Assembly: GCF_001316105.1 (NCBI RefSeq)
Contig: NZ_BBCP01000003.1
Coordinates: forward strand, 103,967 to 167,966
DNA length: 64,000 bases
Direction: 5' to 3'
Source of the DNA: Thermogymnomonas acidicola JCM 13583
GTDB lineage: Archaea > Thermoplasmatota > Thermoplasmata > Thermoplasmatales > Thermoplasmataceae
The notes beneath the pieces are model-generated. The model saw only the letters and a list, made by a program, of their open reading frames with translations, did no database searches and was not told where the DNA came from. The position numbers and the translations under genes are program-made. Positions 22,078-33,014 of the stretch are shown here, in pieces. Each line of letters opens with the position of its first letter. Positions within the stretch are counted from its first letter, which is position 1.

Positions 22078-22959
22078 TCCGGATCACTGAGCACGCCCTG
22101 TATGGCCTCAATATCCATCCCGTATCCTTCCTCCCCCCCAGTGGCGTCTCCAGGATCATGGGTATGTCGGAGAACCTCCTGTCGTTCACGAAGTTCGATA
22201 TCCCCCCCTCGAGGCCAAGTGTTCCCTGGCCTATCTGCTCATGCCTATCGACCCTGCTCCCGCGCCCCCCCTGCTTCGAGTCGTTCAGGTGGAAGCCCAT
22301 GAGCCTCTGGAGGCCCACTTCGCTCTTGAACTGGTCCATGGTCTCCATGTAGCCCTCCCTGCTCCTTATATCGTAACCTGCTGCCCACACGTGGCAGGTG
22401 TCGAAGCATATGCCCAGTACCTCCTTCCTGGAGGAACTGTCGATTATCTGGGCCAGCTGCTCAAACGTGTGGCCCACTGAATTTCCCTGGCCTGCAGATG
22501 TCTCTATGAGGATGTGGGCACTGAAGCCCTCTGGCACGCTGGCGTCGATGGCCTCCGCGATGAGGCCTATGGCCTTCTCCACAGACGTGCCCCCCCTGGA
22601 TGAGCCCGGATGGAATGTAAGGAACTCCGCACCTATCTGGGCCACCCGCCTGCACTCATCTGCAAATGAATCCAGGACCTTGGCCCTGAGGTCCGGATCT
22701 GGGGGGGAGCCAAGGTTCAGGAGGTAGGAAGCGTGGACCATGACGCCCTTCATGCCCATGCTCCTCACGCCCTCTCTGAAGGCAGAGACGTCGCTATCTT
22801 CAAGGGGGGCTTGCTCTTCCACTGCCTCTGGTTCTTCGAGAAGATCTGGAAAGTCCTGAACGAGAACCTCGAGGCCCTCTCCGGGGGGGCAGTGCTTAGC
22901 CCCCCTGCCGTGGAGACGTGCCCGCCGAGGAGGATCGAATCGGTCACACTGCGAGCCAC
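22067..22959 (-). CDS. nfo: Endonuclease IV (AP endonuclease Nfo), frameshifted
   Basis: Zinc-dependent TIM-barrel enzyme that nicks DNA 5' of abasic sites. Landmarks are SILLGGHVSTAGG, FQIFSKNQRQW, VMVHASYLLNL, FHPGSS, LIETSAGQGNSVG, GICFDTCHVWAAGYD, GFHLNDSK and ILETP; the His, Glu and Asp metal ligands are all present. The break is near 22808 in the G run. The start is one of two in-frame GTG codons (22959 or 22947). The first is preferred because TTTTATAAAA is centred about 25 bases upstream. About 290 residues after repair. Confidence 0.9.
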
Positions 22960-23008
22960 GTCAATCTGAATGCGGTGTTTTATAAAAAGTTGAGCAGGGG
23001 GGCACACC

Positions 23009-23734
23009 TCAGGATACACCGTCCCGCATCATCATCGTTATGAACTGGTAGACGTGCAGGGCCAGGGCTGGGTTGTCGGTGTAGCCACAGGCATCGAGGT
23101 CCGCCCCGGCCAGGAGCGCCCTGGTCTTGTCACTCACTATATCTGTGGCTATGAGCCCTTCCTTCCTGTATACTGTTATGTTCGGGGGGCACCCTCTTGT
23201 TCGGAGGGGTAACAAATATCAGCTTTACCCCCCCCTCTTGATGGCATTCTCTATCTCCTTCCTCATCTCAGTCCTTATCTCCTTCACCTTAGGTGTGCAT
23301 ATGAATATCTCCGATTCTGTGAGGTTTATCATCTCCCCCCCTATCTTCATCATGACGTTCTGCCTTCCGTAGATCGTGTAGACCAGCTGCGGCTGGCCCT
23401 TGGAAGGCTGCAGCGCCCTCACCTGCCTGAGGTCCTCGAACAGTGACCTGACCTTGCTGGAGATCTCGTCCTCGAGCTTGTTCAGGTCCTCTGGCTTGAA
23501 CATCTTGGGCCTCCCCCCCTCTGTCTCCCTGACAAAGCCCTTCTTCACCAGGGATTCCATGACCTTGTAGGCGGAGGTGCGCGGGATCTGGGCAGTGTCC
23601 GCCACAGTGTCCGCGTTGGCCACACCGTGGTAGACCAGTGCTATGAACCCCCCCTGGGCTTCATAGGCGGACAACCCTAACATCTTGAGGTTTTCCTGGA
23701 TCCTGGACACCTGTTCCGGGTCAAGGGGGGGCAT
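23009..23734 (-). CDS. TrmB-family transcriptional regulator, one frameshift
   Basis: About 240 residues. The N-terminal winged helix (MLGLSAYEAQ, TVADTAQIPRTSAYKVMESL, VRETEGGRPKMFKP) is the TrmB pattern used by archaeal sugar-responsive regulators. A linker helix and a phospholipase-D-like effector domain follow (ESEIFICTPKVKEI, then after the shift LIFVTPPNKR). The break lies in the C run at 23229-23235. The ATG at 23734 is supported by GATTTAAG about 26 bases upstream. No neighbouring target operon is evident. Confidence 0.83.
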
Positions 23735-23972
23735 GTTTGGAAAGATAGTGTATGTGCTTAAATCATTTTTCCAGGGCAGTGGGGGGGAAAACCTGCACCG
23801 TTTAACGGGCCCTCCACCGCATGAGGGGCCATCAACAGCATCTGGCAGTTGGCCCGGTGCAACCTGGCAGCCACCATCTGAACAGGAATGCCTGTGACTT
23901 GGTGGGCGGCCTGCCATTCATGATTGCATGGCTGTGCTAAAGTTAAGTGCACGAAGCCATGTCCCATAACAT

Positions 23973-24395
23973 ATGATCGATGTGGAAATGGCGCAGGCCA
24001 TAGTGGATAATGACGCTTACCTTTCCAGGTTCGGCATAAGCGTTACCGCGCTGGAGAAGGGGGGGTACGTCTCCCTCAAAGTCGAACTTGGCGATGGCCT
24101 GAAGAGGTTCGGTGGCATGATGAACGGCGGGGGGGCCGTGTGCTCCCTGATGGACGCTGCGGGCGGAATATCCGCAATGTGTGATGATGGCGTGGTCAAT
24201 GAGTTCACCGTCAACCTGAACGTTAACTTTCTGAGGCCGGTTTCCACTGGCCCGGTTTCCGTTGAATCGAGAGTGCTGAGGAGCGGGAAGAACGTGGCCT
24301 TCTGCGACATCAGGCTGGTAGACGGCGATGGGAAACTCTGCGCAACTGGAACCGGTGTCTGGTTCCTGGTGAGGGAAGATGGGGGGGGTAGATGA
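23973..24395 (+). CDS. PaaI-type hotdog-fold thioesterase
   Basis: Encodes 140 residues with the hotdog signature MMNGGGAVCSLMDAAGG, where relatives usually have NGG. This is followed by FTVNLNVNFLRPVSTGPV and CATGTGVWFLV. Such enzymes cleave acyl-CoA thioesters. The frame is intact. Its stop overlaps the coaBC start by 4 bases (ATGA), which ties it to a CoA-related operon. Confidence 0.82.
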   Translation: MIDVEMAQAIVDNDAYLSRFGISVTALEKGGYVSLKVELGDGLKRFGGMMNGGGAVCSLMDAAGGISAMCDDGVVNEFTVNLNVNFLRPVSTGPVSVESRVLRSGKNVAFCDIRLVDGDGKLCATGTGVWFLVREDGGGR

Positions 24396-25596
24396 GCCGG
24401 CCCCCGAGGAGAGGCATCAACACAGGGTGCCTGGAGGGCAGGAGGATTCTCGTTGCCACCGGGGGGGGTAGCATATCCATATACCGCGTCCCCGACATAA
24501 TAAGGGAGATGAGGAGGGAGGGGGGGGCCAAAGTGAAGGTAGCCATGGGGGGGAAGGCGTCGCAGGCCCTCATCTCCCACGAGGTCTTCAGGTGGGCATC
24601 TGGAAACGATGTGATAACCGAGGTTTCTGGGAGGCTTGAACACATCTCTGATGTGGAGGGCTCTGACGCCCTGGTGCTCATGCCAGCCTCCTTTGACACC
24701 ATAGGGAAGTGTGCCAACGGGATAGCGGACGAGGTGCAGCCACTCATGTTCAGTAACGCAGTGGGGAGTGGTGTGCCCGTGCTGTTCGTCCCGGCAATGC
24801 ACCAGGGCATGTTCAGGTCTCCGGCACTGCGCAGGAACACAGACATACTCCGCTCGATGGGTGCACTGTTCGTTGAGCCTGTGGTTGAGGAGGGCAAGGC
24901 CAAGCTGGCCGGGCCTGCAGAGGTCATAGACGCTGTCGCCAGGGCGCTGGCGGGCCAGAGGGGGGGCGGGAGGTACCTCGTTGTGTCCGGCAGGGGGGGA
25001 GAGGAAGTCATCGACCAGTGAGGGTTGTTACCAACAGGTCAACTGGTCTCATGGGGGTACTGGATATCCAGGTGGCTCTACAGGCTCGGTGCTGGTGCGA
25101 TCGAATACGTTGGCAACTGCTCCAGGCAGCTGCATCATACGTGAATTTCAGGCCAGCCCACACGGCCGAGGAGTTTGAGGAGGGGGTGTCAGAGGCGATG
25201 AGATCGGCCCAGTTCGACGGCGTGTTCCTGTGCGCGGCCCTGCCCGATTTCACACTGGACAGGCACCATTCAAAGATACCGAGCTCTTCAGAGGTAACAC
25301 TGAAACTCACCCCCCCAGGAGGAAGATGGTCGAGGCCCTGAGGCCCTTGCAGGCCAGGAACCTTGTAGCCTTCAGGCTGACAGATTCAGGCGACAGCGAC
25401 GTCTGGGGGCCATTTCGCAGGGTACGAGCCGGATGTTGTCGTGTCCAACTACTATGACGCACAGGACGGTGCCTTCGGTGATGTCAGTAACAGGTACGTG
25501 ATACACACAAGGCATGGTTCCTTCGACCTGGGCGTCATGCCAAAGGAGCTGGCAGCCAGGCGGATAGTCGAGCATGTCATGGGTGTGATTCCATGA
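24392..25596 (+). CDS. coaBC: Bifunctional phosphopantothenoylcysteine decarboxylase / phosphopantothenate-cysteine ligase, frameshifted
   Basis: Makes 4'-phosphopantetheine for CoA. The N-terminal half is the FMN-dependent CoaC domain: VATGGGSISIYRVPDIIREM, MPASFDTIGKCANGIADEV and PAMHQGMF, where bacterial enzymes have PxMNxxMW. The second half is CoaB: VVTNRSTGLMG, the Ala-rich ADF-like block CAALPDFTL, KLTPP, and VVSNYYDAQDGAFGDVSNRY with a C-terminal MPKELAARRIVEHV. Several breaks lie between 24990 and 25440, so I join the pieces on motif order. At first sight the first half resembles UbiX, but the attached CoaB domain decides the call. About 400 residues. Confidence 0.87.
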
Positions 25597-26348
25597 GGGC
25601 CAGCATTGTCCAGGCACCTCTCATGGACATGGAGAGGGCCATGGGGGGGTTCCTTGAGGAGAACGAAGAGAGGATATTCAGCGGTGCTGACCTGGTGGTC
25701 TTCCCGGAGAAGTGGATAACTGACAGGATGGACCAGGATGGCCCGGAGATGTCCTCACTCCTCAGGTTCTATGGGGGGGATATGAGCGCAAGGCACAGGG
25801 TACTGCTCTGCCCCGGCAGCCTGAGTGTCTACAGGGATGGGAGGCTCTTCAACAGCTCACCGCTGATCGATATGGGCAAGCTCATAGGATGGCAGGACAA
25901 GGTCTCACTGTTCAGGTCCGAGAAGAAGAGCTACACGCCGGGGAGCGAAGTGAAGGTCTTCGACACGCACCTGTGCAGGATAGGTGTGTGCATATGCTAT
26001 GATGTGGACTTCCCGTACTACTGCAAGATGCAGGCCGGAATGGGTGCCAGGCTGATACTGAATCCGTCCCTCATAGATAGGGACTTCAGGGACATGTGGC
26101 ACATATACGTCAGGGCCAGGTCGCTGGAGAACAGGCTGCCCTTCATATCGGTCAACTCCAGCTCTGAGATGTTCGGCTCCGGGTCCATGGTTACATGGAT
26201 GGAGAGGGCAGGGAAAGGGGGGGTGCTGCTAAGGGAACTGCAGGCAGGCGATGTGTTCACTCTGGTTGAGCTGAGCACGGATGTGGCCGACCTGGTGGAC
26301 ACCAGGGCGGAGGAGGACCCGGGCCACTACTCCCTGAGGACGAAGTGA
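25593..26348 (+). CDS. Carbon-nitrogen hydrolase (nitrilase superfamily)
   Basis: Encodes 251 residues in one frame. The catalytic triad is visible: Glu in VVFPEKW, Lys in GWQDKVSLF, Cys in IGVCICYDVDFP. The segment RSLENRLPFISVNSS is also typical. Members hydrolyse amides or nitriles; the substrate cannot be told from sequence. The start overlaps the coaBC stop (ATGA), so it is in the same transcript. The end overlaps the convergent alpha/beta hydrolase by 22 bases. Confidence 0.87.
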   Translation: MRASIVQAPLMDMERAMGGFLEENEERIFSGADLVVFPEKWITDRMDQDGPEMSSLLRFYGGDMSARHRVLLCPGSLSVYRDGRLFNSSPLIDMGKLIGWQDKVSLFRSEKKSYTPGSEVKVFDTHLCRIGVCICYDVDFPYYCKMQAGMGARLILNPSLIDRDFRDMWHIYVRARSLENRLPFISVNSSSEMFGSGSMVTWMERAGKGGVLLRELQAGDVFTLVELSTDVADLVDTRAEEDPGHYSLRTK

Positions 26349-27051
26349 TTCACAAGGGCCGCAACCACCTGGGGGGGAGACGAGTGGTGCGGCGTGTGGC
26401 CGGCACCATGTATTTCCGAGAACTGTGCCCTGGGCAGGCAGGAAGCCATCCTCCTCCCGTAGTCTATTGGAATCACATCGTCCTCGGTGCCCCCCCATAT
26501 AACGAGCACTGGCACACCTATTCTCCCAAGGTCCTCGCATGTGAGCTTCCTCTCCCTGGTGGCGTTCCAGAAGACGTACTTCCTCATGGTCTCCTCGTCG
26601 TTCCTCCTGTCGATCGAGACGAGTCTCCTGACAAACCTCTCCCCCCCCTCCTCCCTGCCGAGTTCTGCCACAGTTGGTTCGTCCCAGCACTGTCCTCGAG
26701 CACCATCTTTTCGGGGGAGCACATAGCCGAGGGCCAGGCGCAGCGCAACCCAGCCACCGTACGAGTTGCCCATGATGGAAAAGTGATCGATGCCGACCCC
26801 CCCTGGATGAACTCCTGCAGTATCCTGCACTGGACATCGATTGATGGTTCGGGGACATCCCTTGTGGAGTAACCGTGCCCGGCCATATCTACCATGTAAA
26901 GAGCCAGGTCCGTGTCCAGGAACGGTTCCATCCGCATCCAGTTGTTCCCCCCCGACCCGCCGAGGCCGTGAAGCAGGATGAGCGGGTGCCTGCCAGCCCT
27001 GTAGAGGTATGATACGGTCCCATAGGAACTGCTGAAAGAGCGCCTCTCCAT
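26327..27051 (-). CDS. Alpha/beta-hydrolase, frameshifted
   Basis: About 245 residues. Oxyanion-hole segment LILLHGLGGSGG, nucleophile elbow MGNSYGGW (Ser), acid in GTEDDVIP and catalytic His in HGAGHTPH define an alpha/beta-hydrolase of the esterase / C-C hydrolase type. Breaks lie near 26795, 26715 and 26690. The ATG at 27051 (MERRSFSSSYGTVSYLY) is preferred over an in-frame TTG at 27066. Confidence 0.82.
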
Positions 27052-27196
27052 AATGGGTGATGGCAATGGCCGTGATATCGCTTGTGCAGCATGTGGTTAG
27101 ATAGGGCCTTGGGCCCAGGCCTGCAGGTCGATGGGCAGGCAAAATCCCAAGGCAGACTTCACAAAAAACGATAACCTGCATCGCATTAGAGGTCGC

Positions 27197-28642
27197 ATGG
27201 TGTTTGAGGACCTCCGTGAGTTCGTGGAGTACGCAGAGCGGTCATCCAGGCTGGCCAGAATCAGGGAGCAGGTTGACCCGGACCTGGAGCTCACCCACAT
27301 AATGAGCGAGGAGCTCAGGATAGGGAAGAGGAGGACGCTGCTCTTCGAGAACGTGAAGGCTCGGAGGTGCCTGCCCTTGGAAACATATTCACCTCACCGG
27401 ATGTCATGAGGGAGATCCTCGGTGGAGACCCAATGGATATAGGCATGCACCTGCGCTCCATAGTGAAGCCTCCGGATGACACTGAGAGCCTCATCGGTAG
27501 GGGCCTGTCCATGCTCAGGGAGCTGGGCGGCCTGAGGCCGAAGGTCGTTGATGGCTTCGGTTCATCCCACAGGGTGCTGGAGGAGGTCGACCTATACAGG
27601 TACCCGATATGCAGGACGTGGCCACAGGACGCGGGGCCATTCATAACCTTACCTCTCGTGATAACCAGGAACCCGGAGACGGGCCAGAGGAACGTCGGCA
27701 TGTACAGGATGCAGGTCTACGATTCAGAGACCACGGGCATGCACTGGCACATCCACAAGGGGGGGGCGCAGAGAACATGGGTGCCACAAGGAAGGAGATG
27801 GATGTGGCAGTGGTCATAGGGAGCGACCCGCTGACCATATTCAGCGCAGTGGCACCTTTGCCAAACGGCATAGATGAGTTCTCCTTCAGGGGGCCTCCTG
27901 GCCAGGAGGCGCTTCGAGCTCGTGAGGGGGGGCAGACAGTCGCTCTTGAGTACCCTAGGAACGCAGAGATAGTACTTGAAGGCTATGTGGACCCATCAGA
28001 GACCAGGGTCGAGGGCCCGTTCGGCGACCACACTGGCTACTATTCACTGGAAGACCAGTTCCCGGTGTTCCACGTGAGGAGGGTCATTGAGAGGAAGAAC
28101 CTGTATATCCAACCACCATCGTTGGAAAACCTTGGCACGAGGACGTGGTGATCGGGAAGGCCATAGAGCGCATGTTCCTGCCGATCATACAGGTGCAGGT
28201 GCCGGAGATAGTGGACATGAACACCATGGAAGAGGGGGGGGCCTTCCACAACATGGTCGTTGTGTCCATCAGGAAGCGCTACCCGGGGGGGCAGGCCAAG
28301 AAGGTGATGTTTGCGCTCTGGTCCATGGGCCAGCTCATGTTCTCGAAGATAGTGGTTGTTGTGGATGCGGACGTGGACGTGCACGACAGGTTCCAGGTCC
28401 TCTGGGCAATGTCAACGAGGATCGACCCGCAGAGGGATGTGGTGATAATACCGGGCACAGTAACCGATACGCTTGACCACGCTTCAGTCCTGCCGAACTA
28501 CGGTTCAAAGATGGGCATTGATGCCACCAGGAAGGGGGGGCCTGAGGAGGGGGGGTACCAGAGGAGGTGGCCTGACGTGCTTGAGATGAGGAGGGACATA
28601 GAGGAGAAAGTTAGAGAAAAGTGGAAGTCATACGGGCTGTAG
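27197..28642 (+). CDS. ubiD: UbiD-family decarboxylase, frameshifted
   Basis: About 480 residues. VFEDLREFVEYAERSSRL at the N-terminus, YDSETTGMHWHIHKGGA, EFSFRG, EYPRNAEIVLEGYVDP, EGPFGDHTGYYS, KKVMFALWSMGQLMFSK and VVVDADVDVHD are the family blocks. These enzymes use prenylated FMN to decarboxylate aromatic acids; the ExxE/R site appears in the Glu-rich segments. Breaks lie near 27358, 27770-27790, 27900 and 28110-28130. It lies 3 bases before a UbiA prenyltransferase gene, so a quinone (menaquinone) role is likely. No UbiX gene is present in the window. Confidence 0.88.
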
Positions 28643-28645
28643 GGC

Positions 28646-29521
28646 ATGAAAGCCAAGGACATAGTGGACTACATAAAGCTGGAGCACACAGTCTTCGACC
28701 TGCCGTTCGTCTTTGCTGGCACCGTCATAGCATCTGGCCCCCATGTCTACCCAGTCAAGATACTCCTTGTACTTGTGGCGACCACGTTCGCCAGGGCCAC
28801 AGGAATGTCAGTGAACAGGATACTGGGGAGGCGCTACGATGCGATCAACCCCCCCAGGAAGAGGGACTGGGCCCTGGTCTCAGGGAAGATAAGCATGCGC
28901 GGGGGGGCAATAGCTCTCACCGTGGCGTTCGCCCTGATCTTCGAGCTGGCCACCCTGGCGCTCAACCGCCTCGTGCTCCTCCTCTCCCCTGCAGTCCTGG
29001 CGCTGTTCATAGCGGACCCAATAATGAAGAGGATCACGGCCTGGAGGCACTACTTCATGGGCTCCACCATAGGCGTTGGTGTCCTGGGCGGATACCTGGC
29101 AGTGAGGCCTGTATTTCCAGCGGACCCAGTGCTGTACCTCACCTTCATAGCGTCCTCTCTCTGGATAGCCGGGTTCGACATAATCTACGTGATCCCTGAC
29201 AGGGAGTTTGACATAAGGAACGGCCTGAAGACACTGGTCACAAAGTACGGTGTGCGAAAGGCGCTGAGGATCTCCGAGATCACGCACGCTGTGACCTTCC
29301 TGGACCTTGTGGCAATAGCCTTCTACTACCCTACATGGGCATACGTTGCAGTCCTCGTGCCAATACTCTTCCTTATAGTGTTCCAGCACGTGAGCCTTGA
29401 CCCAGGGGGGGACCCAAGGAGCGTCAGGCGCTCCTTCCTCGGTGCGAACTCGTTCATAGGCATACTCTTCTTCATCGGGCTGGTAGTATCGACATGGCTA
29501 CTGAACCTTGTAGCCATATGA
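28646..29521 (+). CDS. UbiA-family prenyltransferase (menaquinone pathway, MqnP-like)
   Basis: Encodes 291 residues with about eight membrane helices and an intact frame. The second Asp-rich motif, DREFD in GFDIIYVIPDREFDIRNG, is normal. The first reads NRILGRRYDAINP where the family has NRxxDxxxD, so the first Asp is Gly and only the second Asp remains. The protein should attach a prenyl chain to an aromatic head group. Fusion to the ubiD transcript and MqnC/MqnE elsewhere in the window suggest the futalosine menaquinone pathway. The 3' end overlaps the convergent MFS gene by 24 bases. Confidence 0.87.
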   Translation: MKAKDIVDYIKLEHTVFDLPFVFAGTVIASGPHVYPVKILLVLVATTFARATGMSVNRILGRRYDAINPPRKRDWALVSGKISMRGGAIALTVAFALIFELATLALNRLVLLLSPAVLALFIADPIMKRITAWRHYFMGSTIGVGVLGGYLAVRPVFPADPVLYLTFIASSLWIAGFDIIYVIPDREFDIRNGLKTLVTKYGVRKALRISEITHAVTFLDLVAIAFYYPTWAYVAVLVPILFLIVFQHVSLDPGGDPRSVRRSFLGANSFIGILFFIGLVVSTWLLNLVAI

Positions 29522-30750
29522 TGGGCTTGATAAACGGTCCCTCCTGAGCAGCATTGCCCGGAAGGCCGTGAAGAGTAGCACGGATGTTAGGGCGAAGATG
29601 TCCACGCCCACCCACACCAGTGGCCTCTCGAAGGAGAAGATGAAGAGGAGGAAGGAGCCGACGGATGGCCCGAGGGCCCTGCCTGTGGAGTTCATCATGC
29701 CCAGGAAGCCCATGTACCTCCCGACCCTGTCCGGTGGCGCTATCCTTGATACTATTGTGTTCATGATGGGCGATGTCATGTCCTCGCCAACGGTGATTAT
29801 GGCCATATCGAGCATGAGCTGGTAGAATGAGCCCGAGAACCCCCCCACAAGCAGATAGCCCAAGGCGTAGGCAGCTGCCCCTGCCATCATGGTGGTTACG
29901 TCATCGAACCTCTTCATCAGCGAGGTGATGGGCATCTGCCCAGGACAACAACCGTGCCGTTGACCGCATAGACCAGCCCCCCCAGCCTGAGGCCAGTGAT
30001 GCCTCATAAACAGACGAGTAGACAGGCAGTGTCACGGAAAACTGTGAAGTCACGATGGTCAGGAAGAACGTCCCGAGGGAGAAGGTGAGGAGGTACCTGT
30101 CAAACACGAGATATCCGGACCGCTTCTTGGCCGTGTTCTGCCTCGCCTTCACATTCCTCACGAAGAACACGATTGTGAGGAACTGCATGAGCGAGGTCAC
30201 CGAGACCATCATGAATATGAGGGAGAAGTGGTACTCGTACAGGACTCCGCCGGCTATGGGGGGGCCGATGGCCCAGCCCAGGTTGGACATGATCCTGTAT
30301 ATGACGTAACCGTCCGTCCTCTCGTCCTCTGTGGTCACGTCTGCCACCAGTGCTGATGCAGAGGGAAAGACGAGCGCCCCCCCTGAGATGGCGGAGAGTA
30401 TGAAGAGGGCAACAATGGAGGCTGCCTGCCTGGGCCCGATCAGGTCAGCGAATATGGCAGCATATATGAGGACGCCTGATAAGGAGCCTGTGAGCAGTGT
30501 CCCCCCCTTCCTGCCTATCCTGTCCGAGAGGGCGCCGCCGACGATGCTGAACACTATGGAAGTCGCCGAGTTCAGGGTGAAGATTATACCCACCAGGTAA
30601 ACCGGGATGTGCAGGCCTTCCTCGAAGAATATGGCCGCGAATGGCCAGGTGGCGCCGAAGCCAATGGACCTGAATGCAGATGCAAGGCTGACTGCCCAGA
30701 GGTTCCTGTTATGCAGCAGGAAGCGAGAACCTATCCGCGTAATGGATCAC
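29498..30750 (-). CDS. MFS transporter, frameshifted
   Basis: About 415 residues with twelve expected helices. NRNLWAVSLASAFRSIGFGA in helix 1, GGALSDRIGRKGGT in loop 2-3, and VGRYMGFLGMMNSTGRALGP in the second half are typical of drug/metabolite MFS carriers. Breaks lie near 30695 and in 29930-29995 (two shifts). The GTG at 30750 with GAAGGTG just upstream gives VIHYADRFS, then the helix after the first shift. The substrate is unknown. Confidence 0.82.
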
Positions 30751-30762
30751 ACCTTCACAGGG

Positions 30763-31077
30763 TCATATGCCTGAAACCCTGATTTTCCCTGTGATGCTCC
30801 TCTTTATGATAACGTTTCTCCTCCCTTTCCTTATCTCCTCCGCCACCTCAGGCGTCAGGCTGAGTTGCACCCCCCCATCCACTTCGAGGTTGACGAGCCC
30901 CCTGGCCCCGGCTGTGGAGGCGGTGCACACCGCCCTCCTAATAGGCTGGCATGTACCGTCCCTGCACGGGCCTGGAGAATAGGCGAATCTCAGTACCATG
31001 GGCGTTCCTGACAGTGACCTGTCAACCAGGATGCTGCCAGGGCTAAGGGAGAGAACGGCGTACCTGCCTTCACTCAT
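30763..31077 (-). CDS. Hypothetical protein co-translated with pyrophosphatase
   Basis: Encodes 104 residues without membrane segments. It contains alternating beta-strand-like stretches ([29 protein letters not shown]) and a Cys pair in [10 protein letters not shown]. The C-terminus is basic ([17 protein letters not shown]). No family recognised. The ATG overlaps the pyrophosphatase stop (ATGAGTGA), so it is expressed with ppa. Confidence 0.55.
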   Translation of the reverse strand: MSEGRYAVLSLSPGSILVDRSLSGTPMVLRFAYSPGPCRDGTCQPIRRAVCTASTAGARGLVNLEVDGGVQLSLTPEVAEEIRKGRRNVIIKRSITGKIRVSGI

Positions 31078-31624
31078 CCTCTCCGAACTTCTCCTTATAC
31101 ATCTTTATCGATCTCTCGATCTCTGCCAGGGCCCTGTCCCTGTCCTCCCAGCCCTTCACCTCGGTCTTCTTGTTTTCCAGGATCTTGTAAGTTTCGAAGA
31201 AGTTTGCAATCTCCTTCAGCCTGTGTTCGTTGACCTCCCTGTAGGACCTGAGGTTCCTGTGCACCGGGTCGCCCTTGGCCACAGCGAGCACCTTGTCGTC
31301 AACGTCGCCCTGGTCCACCATCTTCATCAGGCCTATGGGCCTGGCCTCAACGATTGTACCGGGAAACAGCGGTTCGCTTGTGAGGAGCAGCACATCAATG
31401 GGGGGGTCACCGTCAAGGTAGTAGGTCTGCGGTATCATGCCGTAGTCCACGGGATACATGACAGAGGAGTGCAGGACCCTGTCCAGTACTATGCCAGCAT
31501 GGTCCTTTGCCACCTCGTACTTGTTCTTGCTCCCCCCCCGTGGCGTCTCTATGACCACATAGATCTCCTCAGGAGGCTTAGGTCCAGGTGGTAGCATGTG
31601 CCAGTAGCTGCCGTTCTTCACCAT
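31070..31624 (-). CDS. ppa: Inorganic pyrophosphatase (family I)
   Basis: Encodes 184 residues in one frame. Hydrolyses pyrophosphate with Mg2+. Active-site blocks are [43 protein letters not shown] and [16 protein letters not shown], which carry the metal-binding Asp cluster. It is divergent from mat, which generates pyrophosphate as a by-product; the neighbourhood is consistent with that. Confidence 0.95.
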   Translation of the reverse strand: MVKNGSYWHMLPPGPKPPEEIYVVIETPRGGSKNKYEVAKDHAGIVLDRVLHSSVMYPVDYGMIPQTYYLDGDPPIDVLLLTSEPLFPGTIVEARPIGLMKMVDQGDVDDKVLAVAKGDPVHRNLRSYREVNEHRLKEIANFFETYKILENKKTEVKGWEDRDRALAEIERSIKMYKEKFGEDE

Positions 31625-31752
31625 ACCTGCTTATCCCATACAGTTTATTTAGAATTGTGCATCTATGAGTGATAATGTTTTGCACTGTTTCTATTACTGT
31701 AGATAATATTTTCTCAACGCCAGGCATTTATGGGGGGGACCTGCTAAGAAGG

Positions 31753-31763
31753 TTTAATATTTA
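31753..31763 (+). promoter_or_regulatory. TATA box of mat
   Basis: TTTAATATTTA centred about 28 bases before the ATG at 31788. It lies in a 163-base AT-richer intergenic region that also serves the divergent ppa gene. Confidence 0.55.
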
Positions 31764-31787
31764 ACCTCCAATAGTCGCTGGAAAGCT

Positions 31788-32992
31788 ATGGAGAGAAACA
31801 TCACGGTTGAAAAGATAAACCAGACAAAGACATCTGCAAGGGAAGTCGAGATCGTTGAGAGGAAGGGCATCGGGCATCCTGACAGTGTAGCCGATGGAAT
31901 TGCTGAGGCCGTCAGCAGGGCGCTCAGCAAGTACTACATCGAGCACTATGGGAGGATACTGCACCACAACACCGACCAGGTGGAGGTGGTTGGTGGCCAG
32001 GCAGCACCCAAGTTCGGAGGCGGAATGGTGCTTGAGCCACATACATCCTGCTCTCAGGCAGGGCAACAACAAAGGTCAATGAGGACAGGATACCGTACAA
32101 GTCCATAGCAACGAAGGCCACGAAGGAGTACTTGAGGAGCAACTTCAAGCACCTCGACATGGACGCCGACGTGATGATAGACTGCAGGATCGGGCAGGGC
32201 TCTGTGGACCTGAGGGCCGTCTACGACACACAGAGGCTTAAGGCCAACGACACCTCCTTCGGTGTGGGATTCGCGCCCTTCACGGATACCGAAAACCTTG
32301 TGCTCGCCACTGAGAAGTTCATAAACGGCCCGGCTGTGAAGAGCAAGCTGCCAGCAATAGGCTACGACGTGAAAGTCATGGGCTTCAGGCAGAGGGACGT
32401 CATAAACCTGACCATAGCGGCGGCCTTTGTGGACAAGTATGTGAGGGACAGCAGCGAGTACTTCTCGATAAAGGAAGAACTGAAGACCATGGTGGAGGAC
32501 AACGCGTCAAAGATAACTGACAAGGAGGTCAGGGTGTATATCAATACAGCGGACAAGGACGAGACTGGAATTGTGAGCCACTACCTCACCGTGACAGGCC
32601 TATCCATGGAGAACGGTGACGACGGCTCCGTGGGAAGGGGCAACAGGGTCACGGGCCTGATCACGCCTTACAGGCCCATGAGCATGGAGGCGGCAGCGGG
32701 CAAGAACCCTGTCACGCATGTTGGCAAGCTCTACAATGTCCTCGCGAACCTCATCGCCCAGGACATAATCAAGGAACACGGTGGGGACGTTGAGGAAGTG
32801 CTGGTCAGGATCGTGTCGCAGATAGGCAGGAGGGTGGATGACCCGCACGTGGCTAACATACAGGTCATATACGACGACAACGTAGATCCGTCCAAGCACA
32901 AGAACGACATAAGGAACATAGCGGACCAGAGGCTTGAGAGGATTGGCGACCTCACGCAGATGTTCGTTGAGGGCAAGATAAGTGTCTTCTGA
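31788..32992 (+). CDS. mat: Archaeal S-adenosylmethionine synthetase, one frameshift
   Basis: Makes SAM from methionine and ATP; this is the archaeal class, distinct from bacterial Met[66 protein letters not shown] and [14 protein letters not shown] are the signature blocks. The break is near 32035-32045, between GGGMVLEP and the strand containing [11 protein letters not shown]. About 401 residues. Confidence 0.95.
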
Positions 32993-33014
32993 GGGTGTAC
33001 TGGCCCTCTCTTTT

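Noticed and set aside
24392..25021. UbiX-type flavin prenyltransferase next to UbiD
   Set aside because: The flavoprotein domain continues, after frameshifts, into a CoaB ligase domain (VVTNRSTGLMG and the C-terminal MPKELAARRI block), so it is CoaBC.
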